A stretch of DNA of 64,000 nt from Flavitalea plasmicola. GTDB taxonomy: Bacteria > Bacteroidota > Bacteroidia > Chitinophagales > Chitinophagaceae. Where the stretch lies: the NCBI RefSeq assembly GCF_030546645.1, contig NZ_JAUOTO010000004.1, positions 1 to 64,000 on the forward strand, given 5' to 3'. Under the pieces are notes generated by a model. The model was not told the DNA's origin and searched no databases. It was given only the letters and a program-made list of their open reading frames with translations. The translations under genes were made by a program, and so were the position numbers. This document shows, piece after piece, positions 7,888 through 15,369 of the stretch. Positions within the stretch are counted from its first letter, which is position 1. Every line of letters begins with the position of its first letter.

Positions 7888-8535
7888 TTAACGGCCGTAG
7901 AATTTATTTATGGCCTCCACTCTATTGTTCACATGGAGTTTTTCGTATATATGGTATACGTGTTTGCGTACGGTTTCCTGGCTGATAAAGAGGCGGGCGG
8001 CTATTTCCTTGTAAAGCATGCCTTTAGCCAACAGCTCCAGGATCTCATTTTCCCTATTGGAAAGTATGCTGATGGATTTGCCCTGGGCTATGGGGTCGGC
8101 TGCGGCTGTACGGACCTGGAAGGCATTGACCACTTTGCGGGCGATCTGGCTGCTCATGGGGGCACCCCCTTCGTATAGTTCCCGGAGGGCATCCAGCAGC
8201 TTACCGGGAGCTGTTTTTTTCAGGATATAGCCGTTGGCACCTGCTGTCAGGGCTTCGAAGATCTTTTCATCTTCCTCATAGATCGTACACATCATGAAGA
8301 GGATCTCTGGGTGGAGGGGTTTCAGTTGCCGCACACAATCAATTCCACTTTCTCCGTTGCCCAGGTTGATATCCATGAGAACGACGTTGGGATTTGCGAG
8401 AGGTATTTTCTGCAGCGCCTCTTCCGCGTCCTGATAGCTGCCGGCAAGGGTGTAGCCTTCGGCCATCAGGACAATCTGCTCGAGAGCAGAGCGGATGTCC
8501 TTATTATCATCTACAATACAAACAGAAATATTCAT
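7888..8535 (-). CDS. NarL/LuxR-family response regulator (orphan)
   Basis: A 215-residue two-domain transcription regulator. The receiver domain (about 1-120) has the acidic pocket VDDN, phospho-acceptor D55 in VVLMDINLG, and the conserved lysine in ILKKTAPG. The C-terminal LuxR-type helix-turn-helix (about 150-212) reads LSNRENEILELLAKG, then YKEIAARLFISQETVRKHV. No histidine kinase is adjacent, so the partner must be elsewhere. Two copies of the palindrome TACCA-N5-TGGTA flank the gene, one about 35 bp before the start and one 20 bp after the stop, which suggests autoregulation. Confidence 0.93.
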   Translation of the reverse strand: MNISVCIVDDNKDIRSALEQIVLMAEGYTLAGSYQDAEEALQKIPLANPNVVLMDINLGNGESGIDCVRQLKPLHPEILFMMCTIYEEDEKIFEALTAGANGYILKKTAPGKLLDALRELYEGGAPMSSQIARKVVNAFQVRTAAADPIAQGKSISILSNRENEILELLAKGMLYKEIAARLFISQETVRKHVYHIYEKLHVNNRVEAINKFYGR

Positions 8536-8569
8536 ACAACAAAGGTGGGCTGCTTTGGTGAGAAAAAAA

Positions 8570-8584
8570 TACCATTTTGTGGTA
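8570..8584. promoter_or_regulatory. Palindrome TACCA-N5-TGGTA (upstream copy)
   Basis: TACCATTTTGTGGTA, again followed by GTTTT, about 35 bp upstream of the response-regulator ATG, where an operator would act. The match with the 7854 copy extends over TACCA, the TTT core, TGGTA and the following GTTTT. Confidence 0.5.
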
Positions 8585-8782
8585 GTTTTTGGGGTAGTTG
8601 GGTAGTGGGGTTGGCGGCGAGGGGGATAGGATGGTCCTGGGGGAGTAATGCCTCGGTTATTTATGTGATAAACAAGCTTCCCGGTATCCCCATCTCTATC
8701 CCTTAAATATTGCCTTCATCATCCATATAGGGCAACACGATTTTACTATCACGCACGTTGGTATTTTACCGGTGATAAATAA

Positions 8783-9052
8783 TCATTGGCGCCTCTTTGT
8801 ATGACGCCGGTGAGATGTGGAGTCGTTCTTTTTGGTGGCTGCTTTTGCCTTTTCTTTTACGTCGGGGGGTATTTCCCTTGTTTTCCTTTTCGAAGCAATG
8901 CTGTCGGAACTAAGACTGCTATAAGATTCTTCCAGATAGACCAGCCTTACATTACCGATGGCCTCCAGATTGTTTGGCAATGATATAACGATGGGATCGC
9001 GAATGACTCTCAATACGGTGCCCATTTTTGGCTCCTTAGCATAGAACTTCAC
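8783..9052 (-). CDS. Small hypothetical protein, overlapping start
   Basis: An 89-residue protein I do not recognise. The first half is mixed hydrophobic/polar (VIRDPIVISLPNNLEAIGNVR); the second half is very basic and probably disordered (many Lys/Arg/Ser, ending RRHTKRRQ). The start would be GTG at 9052, whose bases overlap the stop of the open frame upstream in the arrangement ATGTGA. Such overlap is usual for coupled gene pairs, and it is the main argument that both are real. No signal peptide or membrane segment. Confidence 0.4.
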   Translation of the reverse strand: MKFYAKEPKMGTVLRVIRDPIVISLPNNLEAIGNVRLVYLEESYSSLSSDSIASKRKTREIPPDVKEKAKAATKKNDSTSHRRHTKRRQ

Positions 9053-9351
9053 ATTTTTTTGACCTGATTTATCACGGCCTGCAAAGAGCGACGGTTGGTT
9101 TCGGGGTTCTCTTTGGTTATCCGGATGTACTCAAGCCGGACATAGGGTATCAGCTTGCAGGTTTCCGACTCCCCATCGTCCGGCCCATCCGGGAAAATAC
9201 TTGTCTGCTCTACTCTTCCCTCGAGGTAATTGAAGTCCAGATCAAAATGCAGCGTGTGGACAAAGCCGACGGCTATTGGTCTAACGGGCGTCTCTCTCTT
9301 TCTGTTGAAGGAGATTTCATAAATGTTAGTTTGAGATAAACGAAATAGATC
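9049..9351 (-). CDS. Hypothetical open frame lacking an ATG start
   Basis: After an in-frame TAA at 9352-9354, the minus strand is open for 100 codons, ending in TGA at 9049-9051. The product has protein-like composition (RPIAVGFVHTLHFDLDFNYLE, LIPYVRLEYIRITKENPET) but contains no ATG, GTG or TTG near its beginning; ATT at 9324 is a possible rare start. The stop overlaps the GTG start of the 8783-9052 frame by four bases. Either a non-canonical start is used, or this is the 3' part of a gene whose 5' end was lost. I do not recognise the family. Confidence 0.35.
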   Translation of the reverse strand, partial: DLFRLSQTNIYEISFNRKRETPVRPIAVGFVHTLHFDLDFNYLEGRVEQTSIFPDGPDDGESETCKLIPYVRLEYIRITKENPETNRRSLQAVINQVKKM

Positions 9352-9493
9352 TTACCCGTAAAGATCGGCGGAAGGATAGCAAAGAAAAAAGTTCAAAGGA
9401 GTGTACCTGTTACCAGGTGATATAACAATTATACAATTTGCCAGAAGACGGGGGAAAAATTATTTCCCTGCTCATCAACGGATGAAGACGGAA

Positions 9494-10189
9494 TTATGAT
9501 GGAACATACAGGAGGTATTTCTCCCGGAAGTAGTCCAGGGAGAAGATGTCATGGATCTCCATGATGCGGGGGCGCGTGCCGCTGTCGGCGATCTCGGCGG
9601 CAAGATCACCTCCTTTCAGGCAGATGAGGCCGTGAGGGACGGGCAGGCTATCGGGGGTATCGGGAGAGGCGGCGGAGGCGATGGGAGGGGCGGGTTGCCG
9701 GGAAGGTTTTTTCAATAAGGGTTTTGACCACAAGTGAAGGTCTTTCAGGGGGGCTACGGCGCGGGATACGGCGACATCGAACTTCCGGTTCTTTATTTCT
9801 TCAGCACGGGCGTGCTGGGTGGTGACGTTGGTCAGTCCTGTTGCTTCACGGACGGCCTCCACCACCTTTATTTTTTTTCCTATGCTGTCTACCAGGTGGA
9901 AGGCTGTGTCGGGGAAGAAAATGGCCAGGGGGATGCCGGGAAAGCCGCCGCCTGTGCCTATGTCGATGACCTGCATGTCTTTTTCGAACCGGAAGGCGGC
10001 TGCAATCGCCAGGGAATGAAGGACGTGCTTCTCATAAAGGCTGTCGATGTCCTTGCGGGAAATGACATTGATCTTGTTGTTCCATTCCTTGTACAGTTCC
10101 TCCAGGGCGGCAAGCTGTTGCAGCTGCCGCGGGGTGAAGTCGTCGAAATAACGAAGGATCAATTCCAGGTGGCCCGTGGTTTTTTCCAT
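9494..10189 (-). CDS. rsmG: 16S rRNA (guanine-527-N7)-methyltransferase
   Basis: SAM-dependent enzyme methylating G527 of 16S rRNA; loss is linked to low-level streptomycin resistance in other bacteria. ATG at 10189 is chosen because it gives the usual N terminus before LYKEWNNKINVISRKD. Motifs: SLYEKHVLHSLA, the SAM-binding IDIGTGGGFPGIPLAI, and VAVSRAVAPL. A proline- and alanine-rich insert of about 26 residues (PAPPIASAASPDTPDSLPVP) lies between LLKK and LICLKGGDL, where most relatives have only a short turn. The start lies inside the end of the glycosyltransferase gene, a 31-bp overlap. Confidence 0.94.
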   Translation of the reverse strand: MEKTTGHLELILRYFDDFTPRQLQQLAALEELYKEWNNKINVISRKDIDSLYEKHVLHSLAIAAAFRFEKDMQVIDIGTGGGFPGIPLAIFFPDTAFHLVDSIGKKIKVVEAVREATGLTNVTTQHARAEEIKNRKFDVAVSRAVAPLKDLHLWSKPLLKKPSRQPAPPIASAASPDTPDSLPVPHGLICLKGGDLAAEIADSGTRPRIMEIHDIFSLDYFREKYLLYVPS

Positions 10190-11283
10190 ATTGTGGGTGC
10201 AAAGATCAGATAATAAGCGAACATCCAGAGGTCCAGGAGCCACCACCAGGCAAAAAGATCTTTTTCCTGGAGTTTGTCCATGGCCTTGTAGTAGATATAG
10301 CCCTGGATCAGGAGCCGGATGCCGAAGAGCATGAGGGCGAAACGCCAATCAAAAAAGAGGCTGGCGATGAATAAGGGGTAGAACAGGACGTGGGAGAAGG
10401 AGTACAATCCCAGCAGGAATTTGTGCAGGGGTTTGTAATATTTAGCGGTGCTGTAGTGGCGTGTCTTTTGGCGGAACCATTCGCCGAATGTCTTTTTGGG
10501 TTCGGACATGGTGAAGGTATCGGGGTCGACTACGATGGCTGTATTTTCTTTGGTCGCGACTTTGTTGATGAACAGGTCGTCGTCGCCGCCGGGGAGGTGA
10601 TTGATGGCGGAGAAGCCTTTGTTCCTCAGGAAGACGTCCTTTTTATAGGACAGATTGCGACCGACTCCCATGTAGGGGAGGCCAGCCAGGGCGTAGGAGA
10701 AGTATTGAAGGGCTGTGTGGAAGGTGTCGAAGCGAATGATCTTATTGAGGAAACCGGGGCTCTTTTTGTAGGGGCTGTAGCCCAGCACCACTTCGATGCC
10801 GTTGTTATAGCCGTCCTGCATTTTCTGCATCCAGAATTCGCTGGCGGGTATGCAGTCTGCATCGGTGAGCAGGACGATCTCGTGCCTGGCTTCCTTGATG
10901 CCCATGCTGAGGGGATATTTTTTACCGGGGATGCCGATGGCTTCCTGTTCGAGGTTCACGATGTGCAGACCTTTGAAGGTCTTTTTAAACTCATCGAGGA
11001 GGAAGCGGGTTTCGTCCTGGCTGTTGTGATTAACGACGATGACCTCATGGGTGCTGGGATAGATCTGGCCCAGGGGGCCGAGGAGGTTGGTGACGAGCCT
11101 GGGTGCTTCGTCACGTGCGCAGATGATGACGCTGACGGGGTGTTGCTGCGATTGCCCTTTTTCGGCTGGGATGAAAAAAGCAAGGCGCCTGAAGAACCAC
11201 CCGTAATAGAACAGCTGGATCAGGGTGATCAGGAAAAACACTATAAAAACGATCTCACTCCAGGAGATGCCAAGTCTAGTCAT
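10159..11283 (-). CDS. Membrane glycosyltransferase family 2
   Basis: A 374-residue inner-membrane GT-A glycosyltransferase. One N-terminal membrane segment (IVFIVFFLITLIQLFYYGWFF) precedes a cytosolic catalytic domain with VSVIICARDEAP, VNHNSQDET, the metal-binding DxD in LLTDADCIPA, the acceptor motif GGDDDLF, and RQKTRHYS, a variant of the QxxRW motif of processive enzymes. Two or three hydrophobic segments form the C terminus. ATG at 11283 is preferred; the frame is open to 11322. The sugar donor and product cannot be told. It overlaps rsmG by 31 bp, so the two are cotranscribed. Confidence 0.88.
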   Translation of the reverse strand: MTRLGISWSEIVFIVFFLITLIQLFYYGWFFRRLAFFIPAEKGQSQQHPVSVIICARDEAPRLVTNLLGPLGQIYPSTHEVIVVNHNSQDETRFLLDEFKKTFKGLHIVNLEQEAIGIPGKKYPLSMGIKEARHEIVLLTDADCIPASEFWMQKMQDGYNNGIEVVLGYSPYKKSPGFLNKIIRFDTFHTALQYFSYALAGLPYMGVGRNLSYKKDVFLRNKGFSAINHLPGGDDDLFINKVATKENTAIVVDPDTFTMSEPKKTFGEWFRQKTRHYSTAKYYKPLHKFLLGLYSFSHVLFYPLFIASLFFDWRFALMLFGIRLLIQGYIYYKAMDKLQEKDLFAWWWLLDLWMFAYYLIFAPTIWKKPRATWN

Positions 11284-11461
11284 AAGCGTTCTACGATTGG
11301 TTCGGGCCAGGGACCGCTGCACCGGTGAGGGCTATGTCCATTTGCGAAAGTACGGATTACCGCCATTTTTTTTAAGGAAAATTCGATTTAGAGAAGTGAT
11401 TAAGTGGAAATCCGGGGTAGAAAATCCGGTGTAAGGCGGTATCTTGCACACTTTTTAGCAT

Positions 11462-12601
11462 ATGGCAGCATTAACATTTGCAATGGAGGGGACCTGTCCG
11501 CAGACGGGGGCGAGGGCGGGGAAGATGACGACGGATCATGGGGAGATACCTACGCCTATTTTCATGCCTGTGGGTACGGTGGGGAGCGTGAAGGCTGTCA
11601 GTCAGCAGCAGCTGAAGGAGGATGTCCAGGCCCGGATCATTTTGGGCAATACCTATCATTTGTATCTCCGTCCAGGACTTGAGGTGCTGGAGGCGGCGGG
11701 GGGCATTCACCAGTTTATCGGCTGGGACCGGCCTGTGCTGACCGACAGTGGGGGCTACCAGGTATTTTCCCTGGCGGGCACCCGGAAGATCCAGGAGGAC
11801 GGGGTGGTTTTCCAGTCTCATATCGATGGTTCCCGGCATCTGTTCAGCCCGGAGAAGGTGATGGATATCCAGCGGGTGATCGGGGGGGATATCATCATGG
11901 CTTTTGATGAATGTCCGCCTTATCCCAGCGAATATGCGTATGCGGAAAGGTCCATGCACCTTACGCACCGGTGGCTGGACCGGTGTATCGAGCGGTTTGG
12001 CAGTACGCCGGACAAATATGGCTATACCCAGAACCTTTTTCCCATTGTCCAGGGAAGTACTTTCAGCGATCTGCGGAAGGCGTCCTGTGCTTATGTGTCT
12101 TCGAAAGGGGCGGTGGGTAACGCCATTGGCGGGCTGAGCGTGGGAGAGCCGGAGGCGCAGCTGTATGACATCTGCGAAGCCTGCTGTTCCGACCTTCCTG
12201 TGGACAAGCCCCGATATCTCATGGGGGTGGGGACGCCCTGGAATATCCTGGAATGCATTGCCCGGGGCGTGGACATGTTCGATTGTGTGATGCCCACCCG
12301 GAATGGGCGGAATGCCATGCTTTTTACCTCGAAGGGGGTTATCAATATAGATAATAAGAAGTGGGAAAAGGACTTTTCTCCCATCGATGACGGGATTGAC
12401 AGCGAATGGAGCCAGTATTACAGCAAGGCGTACTTACGTCACCTGGTGAAGGGCAAGGAGATCCTGGGGCTGACCATTGCCAGCGTGCATAACCTGGCTT
12501 TTTACCTTTACCTGGTGCGGGAGGCCCGTAAGCATATTTTGAAGGGGGATTTTCTCAGCTGGAAGAATGAGCAGGTGCCGGTGCTGCAGACGAGGCTGTG
12601 A
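11462..12601 (+). CDS. tgt: tRNA-guanine transglycosylase, zinc-ligand cysteines absent
   Basis: Exchanges guanine-34 of GUN-anticodon tRNAs for a queuine precursor. The 379-residue TIM barrel shows LTDSGGYQVFSLA, AFDECPPYP, GGLSVGEPE and the nucleophile region GVDMFDCVMPTRNGRNA. In the C-terminal part the bacterial zinc motif CxCxxC is not present: where E. coli has cysteines this protein has GIDSEWSQYYSKAYLRHL. Only the later histidine in SVHNLAFYL remains. From memory, other Bacteroidota enzymes also lack these cysteines, so this is probably a lineage trait and not a defect. Confidence 0.95.
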   Translation: MAALTFAMEGTCPQTGARAGKMTTDHGEIPTPIFMPVGTVGSVKAVSQQQLKEDVQARIILGNTYHLYLRPGLEVLEAAGGIHQFIGWDRPVLTDSGGYQVFSLAGTRKIQEDGVVFQSHIDGSRHLFSPEKVMDIQRVIGGDIIMAFDECPPYPSEYAYAERSMHLTHRWLDRCIERFGSTPDKYGYTQNLFPIVQGSTFSDLRKASCAYVSSKGAVGNAIGGLSVGEPEAQLYDICEACCSDLPVDKPRYLMGVGTPWNILECIARGVDMFDCVMPTRNGRNAMLFTSKGVINIDNKKWEKDFSPIDDGIDSEWSQYYSKAYLRHLVKGKEILGLTIASVHNLAFYLYLVREARKHILKGDFLSWKNEQVPVLQTRL

Positions 12602-12712
12602 GCTGTGAGCTGCAAGCTGCAAGCTTCAGGCTGCAAGCCGGGAGTGGGTAAGTCTTAATGTGCTGATAATTTTTTCACTTGTAGCTTGTAGCTTGCAGCT
12701 TGCAGCTTAACT
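12601..12712. repeat. Inverted heptanucleotide-repeat module
   Basis: Left arm 12601-12641: about six copies of a 7-bp unit near AAGCTGC. Right arm 12680-12710: about four copies of GCTTGTA/GCTTGCA, the reverse complement. A spacer of about 40 bp separates them, so the RNA could form a long imperfect hairpin between tgt and the LptG-type gene. The right arm ends 12 bp before the next start codon. Confidence 0.8.
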
Positions 12713-12721
12713 TTGGCGCGC

Positions 12722-13816
12722 ATGCTTAAACTGCTCGACAGGTACATTCTCAAGAAGTTCATCGGCACCTTTGTATTCACCCTGCTGGTGATCACGGTGA
12801 TCGCTGTCGTGATCGATACCAGTGAGAAAGCGGATGATTTTGTCAAATCCGGAATGAGCGCCTGGCAACTGGTGATCCATTACTATATCGGGTTTGTCCC
12901 GTTTATCATGGCGATGATCTTTCCCCTGATGATCTTTATCGCTGTCATCTACTTCAGCAGTAAAATGGCGGGGCGGAGTGAGTTCATTGCCATTCTGGCG
13001 GGAGGGGTGAGATACAACCGGATGCTGCGGCCTTATTTTATCGGCTCTATATTCCTGGCGCTTATTTTCTGGCTGGCCAGCCAATATTGGGTGCCCAAGG
13101 CCAATGAGATCCGCACGGATTTTCAGGCGGTGTATGTGGATCGCAACAGCTCCTATAACTCCGACTATTACCGGACCAATAATTTTTATCTCCGTGTGGA
13201 TCCCAACACTTATGTGGGATTCCGTTATTACGACACTTCCAATAAGACAGCCAGCAATTTCTTCATGCAGAAGCTGAAGGACAACAAGGTCTATTACAAC
13301 CTGCGGTCCGAGACCATTAAATGGGATGCGCTTAAAAAAGACTGGAAGCTTACGGGTGTGATCGAGCGCAGGATCGACGGGTTGAAGGAGTCGGTGGATA
13401 AGAAGGACAGCCTGCATGTGAACCTGAATGTGCAGCCCAGGGAGCTTCGCCGGGATGATTATTTAAAAGATAAGCTGACTACGCCGGAGCTGCATCAGTT
13501 CATCCATATGGAGGAGGTGCGGGGTGCGGAGGGGTTGAATACTTTCAAGGTGGAGCTCTATCACCGGGATGCCACGCCTTTTTCTGTGATCATCATGACC
13601 CTGATGGGGGCTATTATTGGCACCCGTAAGATCAGGGGGGGCAGTGGTCTGCATCTTGCGATGGGAATTGTTATGGCTGCTATATTCGTGGTGATGGATA
13701 AGTTCTCCGTCACTTTTTCAACGAAAGGGAATTTTCCTCCATTGATCGCTGCCTGGCTGCCGAATGCTATTTTCACCGGGCTGGCCTTCTGGCTGTATGT
13801 GAGAACGCCGAAATAG
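12722..13816 (+). CDS. LptF/LptG (YjgP/YjgQ) family permease
   Basis: A 364-residue inner-membrane permease expected to join LptB in moving lipopolysaccharide from the inner membrane to the periplasmic Lpt bridge. The architecture is typical: membrane segments at the N terminus (FIGTFVFTLLVITVIAVVID, FIMAMIFPLMIFIAVIYF, and one near residue 105), a large periplasmic beta-jellyroll, then three C-terminal segments beginning with FSVIIMTLMGAIIGTRK. Bacteroidota often carry one such gene serving as a homodimer or two paralogs; only one is here. ATG at 12722 is preferred to a TTG three codons upstream. Confidence 0.9.
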   Translation: MLKLLDRYILKKFIGTFVFTLLVITVIAVVIDTSEKADDFVKSGMSAWQLVIHYYIGFVPFIMAMIFPLMIFIAVIYFSSKMAGRSEFIAILAGGVRYNRMLRPYFIGSIFLALIFWLASQYWVPKANEIRTDFQAVYVDRNSSYNSDYYRTNNFYLRVDPNTYVGFRYYDTSNKTASNFFMQKLKDNKVYYNLRSETIKWDALKKDWKLTGVIERRIDGLKESVDKKDSLHVNLNVQPRELRRDDYLKDKLTTPELHQFIHMEEVRGAEGLNTFKVELYHRDATPFSVIIMTLMGAIIGTRKIRGGSGLHLAMGIVMAAIFVVMDKFSVTFSTKGNFPPLIAAWLPNAIFTGLAFWLYVRTPK

Positions 13817-13882
13817 GGAATTTATTAGGCCGTGAGGACAATTTTATATGACATTAAAATAATCTAAAACCCGGAGAATCGT

Positions 13883-13913
13883 TTGTATCACAACGATTCG
13901 TATAGTAACTTTA
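13883..13913 (+). promoter_or_regulatory. Candidate Bacteroidota promoter for citrate synthase
   Basis: TTG at 13883-13885 (-33 box) and TAACTTTA at 13906-13913 (-7 box, one mismatch to TAnnTTTG), separated by 20 bp. Transcription would begin near 13920, 14-20 bp before the ATG at 13934. Confidence 0.45.
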
Positions 13914-13933
13914 GCGGGTTAAAATACCACGAC

Positions 13934-15259
13934 ATGGCAGTAATAAAGGAAAGGTTCAAGAGCAAGGCGGATACGGTGTCAGCCGAGATCAAGGAGTTGA
14001 TAAAGGAGCATGGCAATAAGAAAATAGGAGAGGTGACCCTTTCCCAGATATACCAGGGTATGCGTGGCATTACGGGGTTGGTGAGCGAGACCTCTTTACT
14101 GGATGCCCAGGAGGGGATCAGGTTCAGGGGCTATTCGATCCCGGAGCTGCAGAAAAAACTACCGAAAGCGAATGGGGGAACTGAACCGCTGCCCGAGGGG
14201 CTTTTCCATTTGATGCTGCTGGGCGAGCTGCCGACGGACCAGGATGTGCAGGAGATCACTTCAAACTGGCAGCGCAGGAGCCATGTTCCCAACCATGTTT
14301 TTGCTGCGATCGAGGCCTTGCCGAAAGACTCGCATCCCATGACGCAGTTTGTTATTGCCATCATGGCTTTACAGACGGAGAGCAAGTTTGCGAAGAAGTA
14401 TGCGGAGGGCCTGAATAAAAAAGATTACTGGGAGGCGATATTTGACGATTCGATGGACCTGATCGCCCGTCTTCCCCGGGTGGCGGCCTATATTTACCGT
14501 AGGAAATACAAGAATGAGGATCATATCCATCCCAACGGGCTGTTGGATTGGGCTGGTAATTTTGCGCACATGCTGGGTTATGAGGACGAAGCTTTCCGGG
14601 AGCTGATGCGGCTGTATATGACCATCCATGCGGATCATGAGGGAGGGAATGTAAGCGCCCACACCGTTCACCTGGTGGGTTCGGCGCTTAGCGATCCTTA
14701 CCTGAGCTTTGCTGCCGGGATGAATGGGCTGGCGGGGCCGTTGCATGGGCTGGCCAACCAGGAAGTGATCAAGTGGATACTGGATATGCGTAAAGAGTTG
14801 GGGGTAGACCTGCCCAGCAAGGAACAGATCGATGCGTATGTACGTAAGACCTTAAGTGAAGGGAAGGTGGTGCCGGGGTATGGTCATGCCGTGTTGCGCA
14901 AGACGGACCCAAGGTTTACGGCGCAGATGGAGTTTGGAAAGAAGCACATGGCTGATGATCCATTGGTACAGACGGTGTGGAATATATATGATACGGTACC
15001 GCCTATTCTGCAATCACTGGGAAAGATAAAGAACCCCTGGCCGAATGTGGATGCGCATAGCGGGGCTTTGCTGGTGCATTACGGGATGGTGGAATATGAG
15101 TTCTATACGGTGCTGTTCGGTGTGAGCCGGGCGTTGGGGGTATTGGCCAGCCTCTGCTGGGACCGGGCGCTGGGATTCCCGTTGGAGCGGCCGAAGTCGG
15201 TGACGACGGAGCTGGTGAAGGAGTGGTTGAAGGGGGAAGGGGAGATTTGGGGGGATTAG
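13934..15259 (+). CDS. gltA: Citrate synthase, eukaryotic (mitochondrial)-type
   Basis: Condenses oxaloacetate and acetyl-CoA at the entry of the TCA cycle. The 441-residue sequence follows the mitochondrial type closely and not the E. coli hexameric type: [83 protein letters not shown] and [12 protein letters not shown] are all present. Catalytic histidines (PLHG and GYGH) and the aspartate (NVDAHSG) are intact. ATG at 13934 fits the candidate promoter; an upstream in-frame TTG at 13883 would overlap it. Monocistronic, closed by the hairpin at 15327. Confidence 0.96.
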   Translation: MAVIKERFKSKADTVSAEIKELIKEHGNKKIGEVTLSQIYQGMRGITGLVSETSLLDAQEGIRFRGYSIPELQKKLPKANGGTEPLPEGLFHLMLLGELPTDQDVQEITSNWQRRSHVPNHVFAAIEALPKDSHPMTQFVIAIMALQTESKFAKKYAEGLNKKDYWEAIFDDSMDLIARLPRVAAYIYRRKYKNEDHIHPNGLLDWAGNFAHMLGYEDEAFRELMRLYMTIHADHEGGNVSAHTVHLVGSALSDPYLSFAAGMNGLAGPLHGLANQEVIKWILDMRKELGVDLPSKEQIDAYVRKTLSEGKVVPGYGHAVLRKTDPRFTAQMEFGKKHMADDPLVQTVWNIYDTVPPILQSLGKIKNPWPNVDAHSGALLVHYGMVEYEFYTVLFGVSRALGVLASLCWDRALGFPLERPKSVTTELVKEWLKGEGEIWGD

Positions 15260-15261
15260 GA

Positions 15262-15318
15262 AGCTACAAGCTGCAAGCGACAAGCGATGAGATAAGAAAG
15301 CGACAAGCGACGAGATAA
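15262..15318 (+). repeat. Heptanucleotide repeat, single arm
   Basis: Units near AAGCTAC/AAGCTGC/AAGCGAC follow the citrate synthase stop at once, with a partial 28-bp duplication (AGCGACAAGCGA(T/C)GAGATAAGAAA-like) at the end. No clear inverted arm follows; the terminator comes directly after. Confidence 0.7.
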
Positions 15319-15326
15319 GAAATTGA

Positions 15327-15354
15327 AAGGGCCGGCATCCGCCGGCCCTTTTTT
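15327..15354. terminator. Terminator between convergent gltA and metZ
   Basis: A 10-bp GC-rich stem, AAGGGCCGGC with GCCGGCCCTT, and a 4-base loop, followed by a T-run on the + strand and with A-rich DNA on the other side. It probably serves both converging genes. Confidence 0.85.
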
Positions 15355-15369
15355 ATTATTTGAGGGTTT

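Noticed and set aside
10390-11328. A long + strand open frame (312 codons) opposite the glycosyltransferase
   Set aside because: It mirrors the GT2 gene, whose motifs and overlap with rsmG establish the minus strand as coding.
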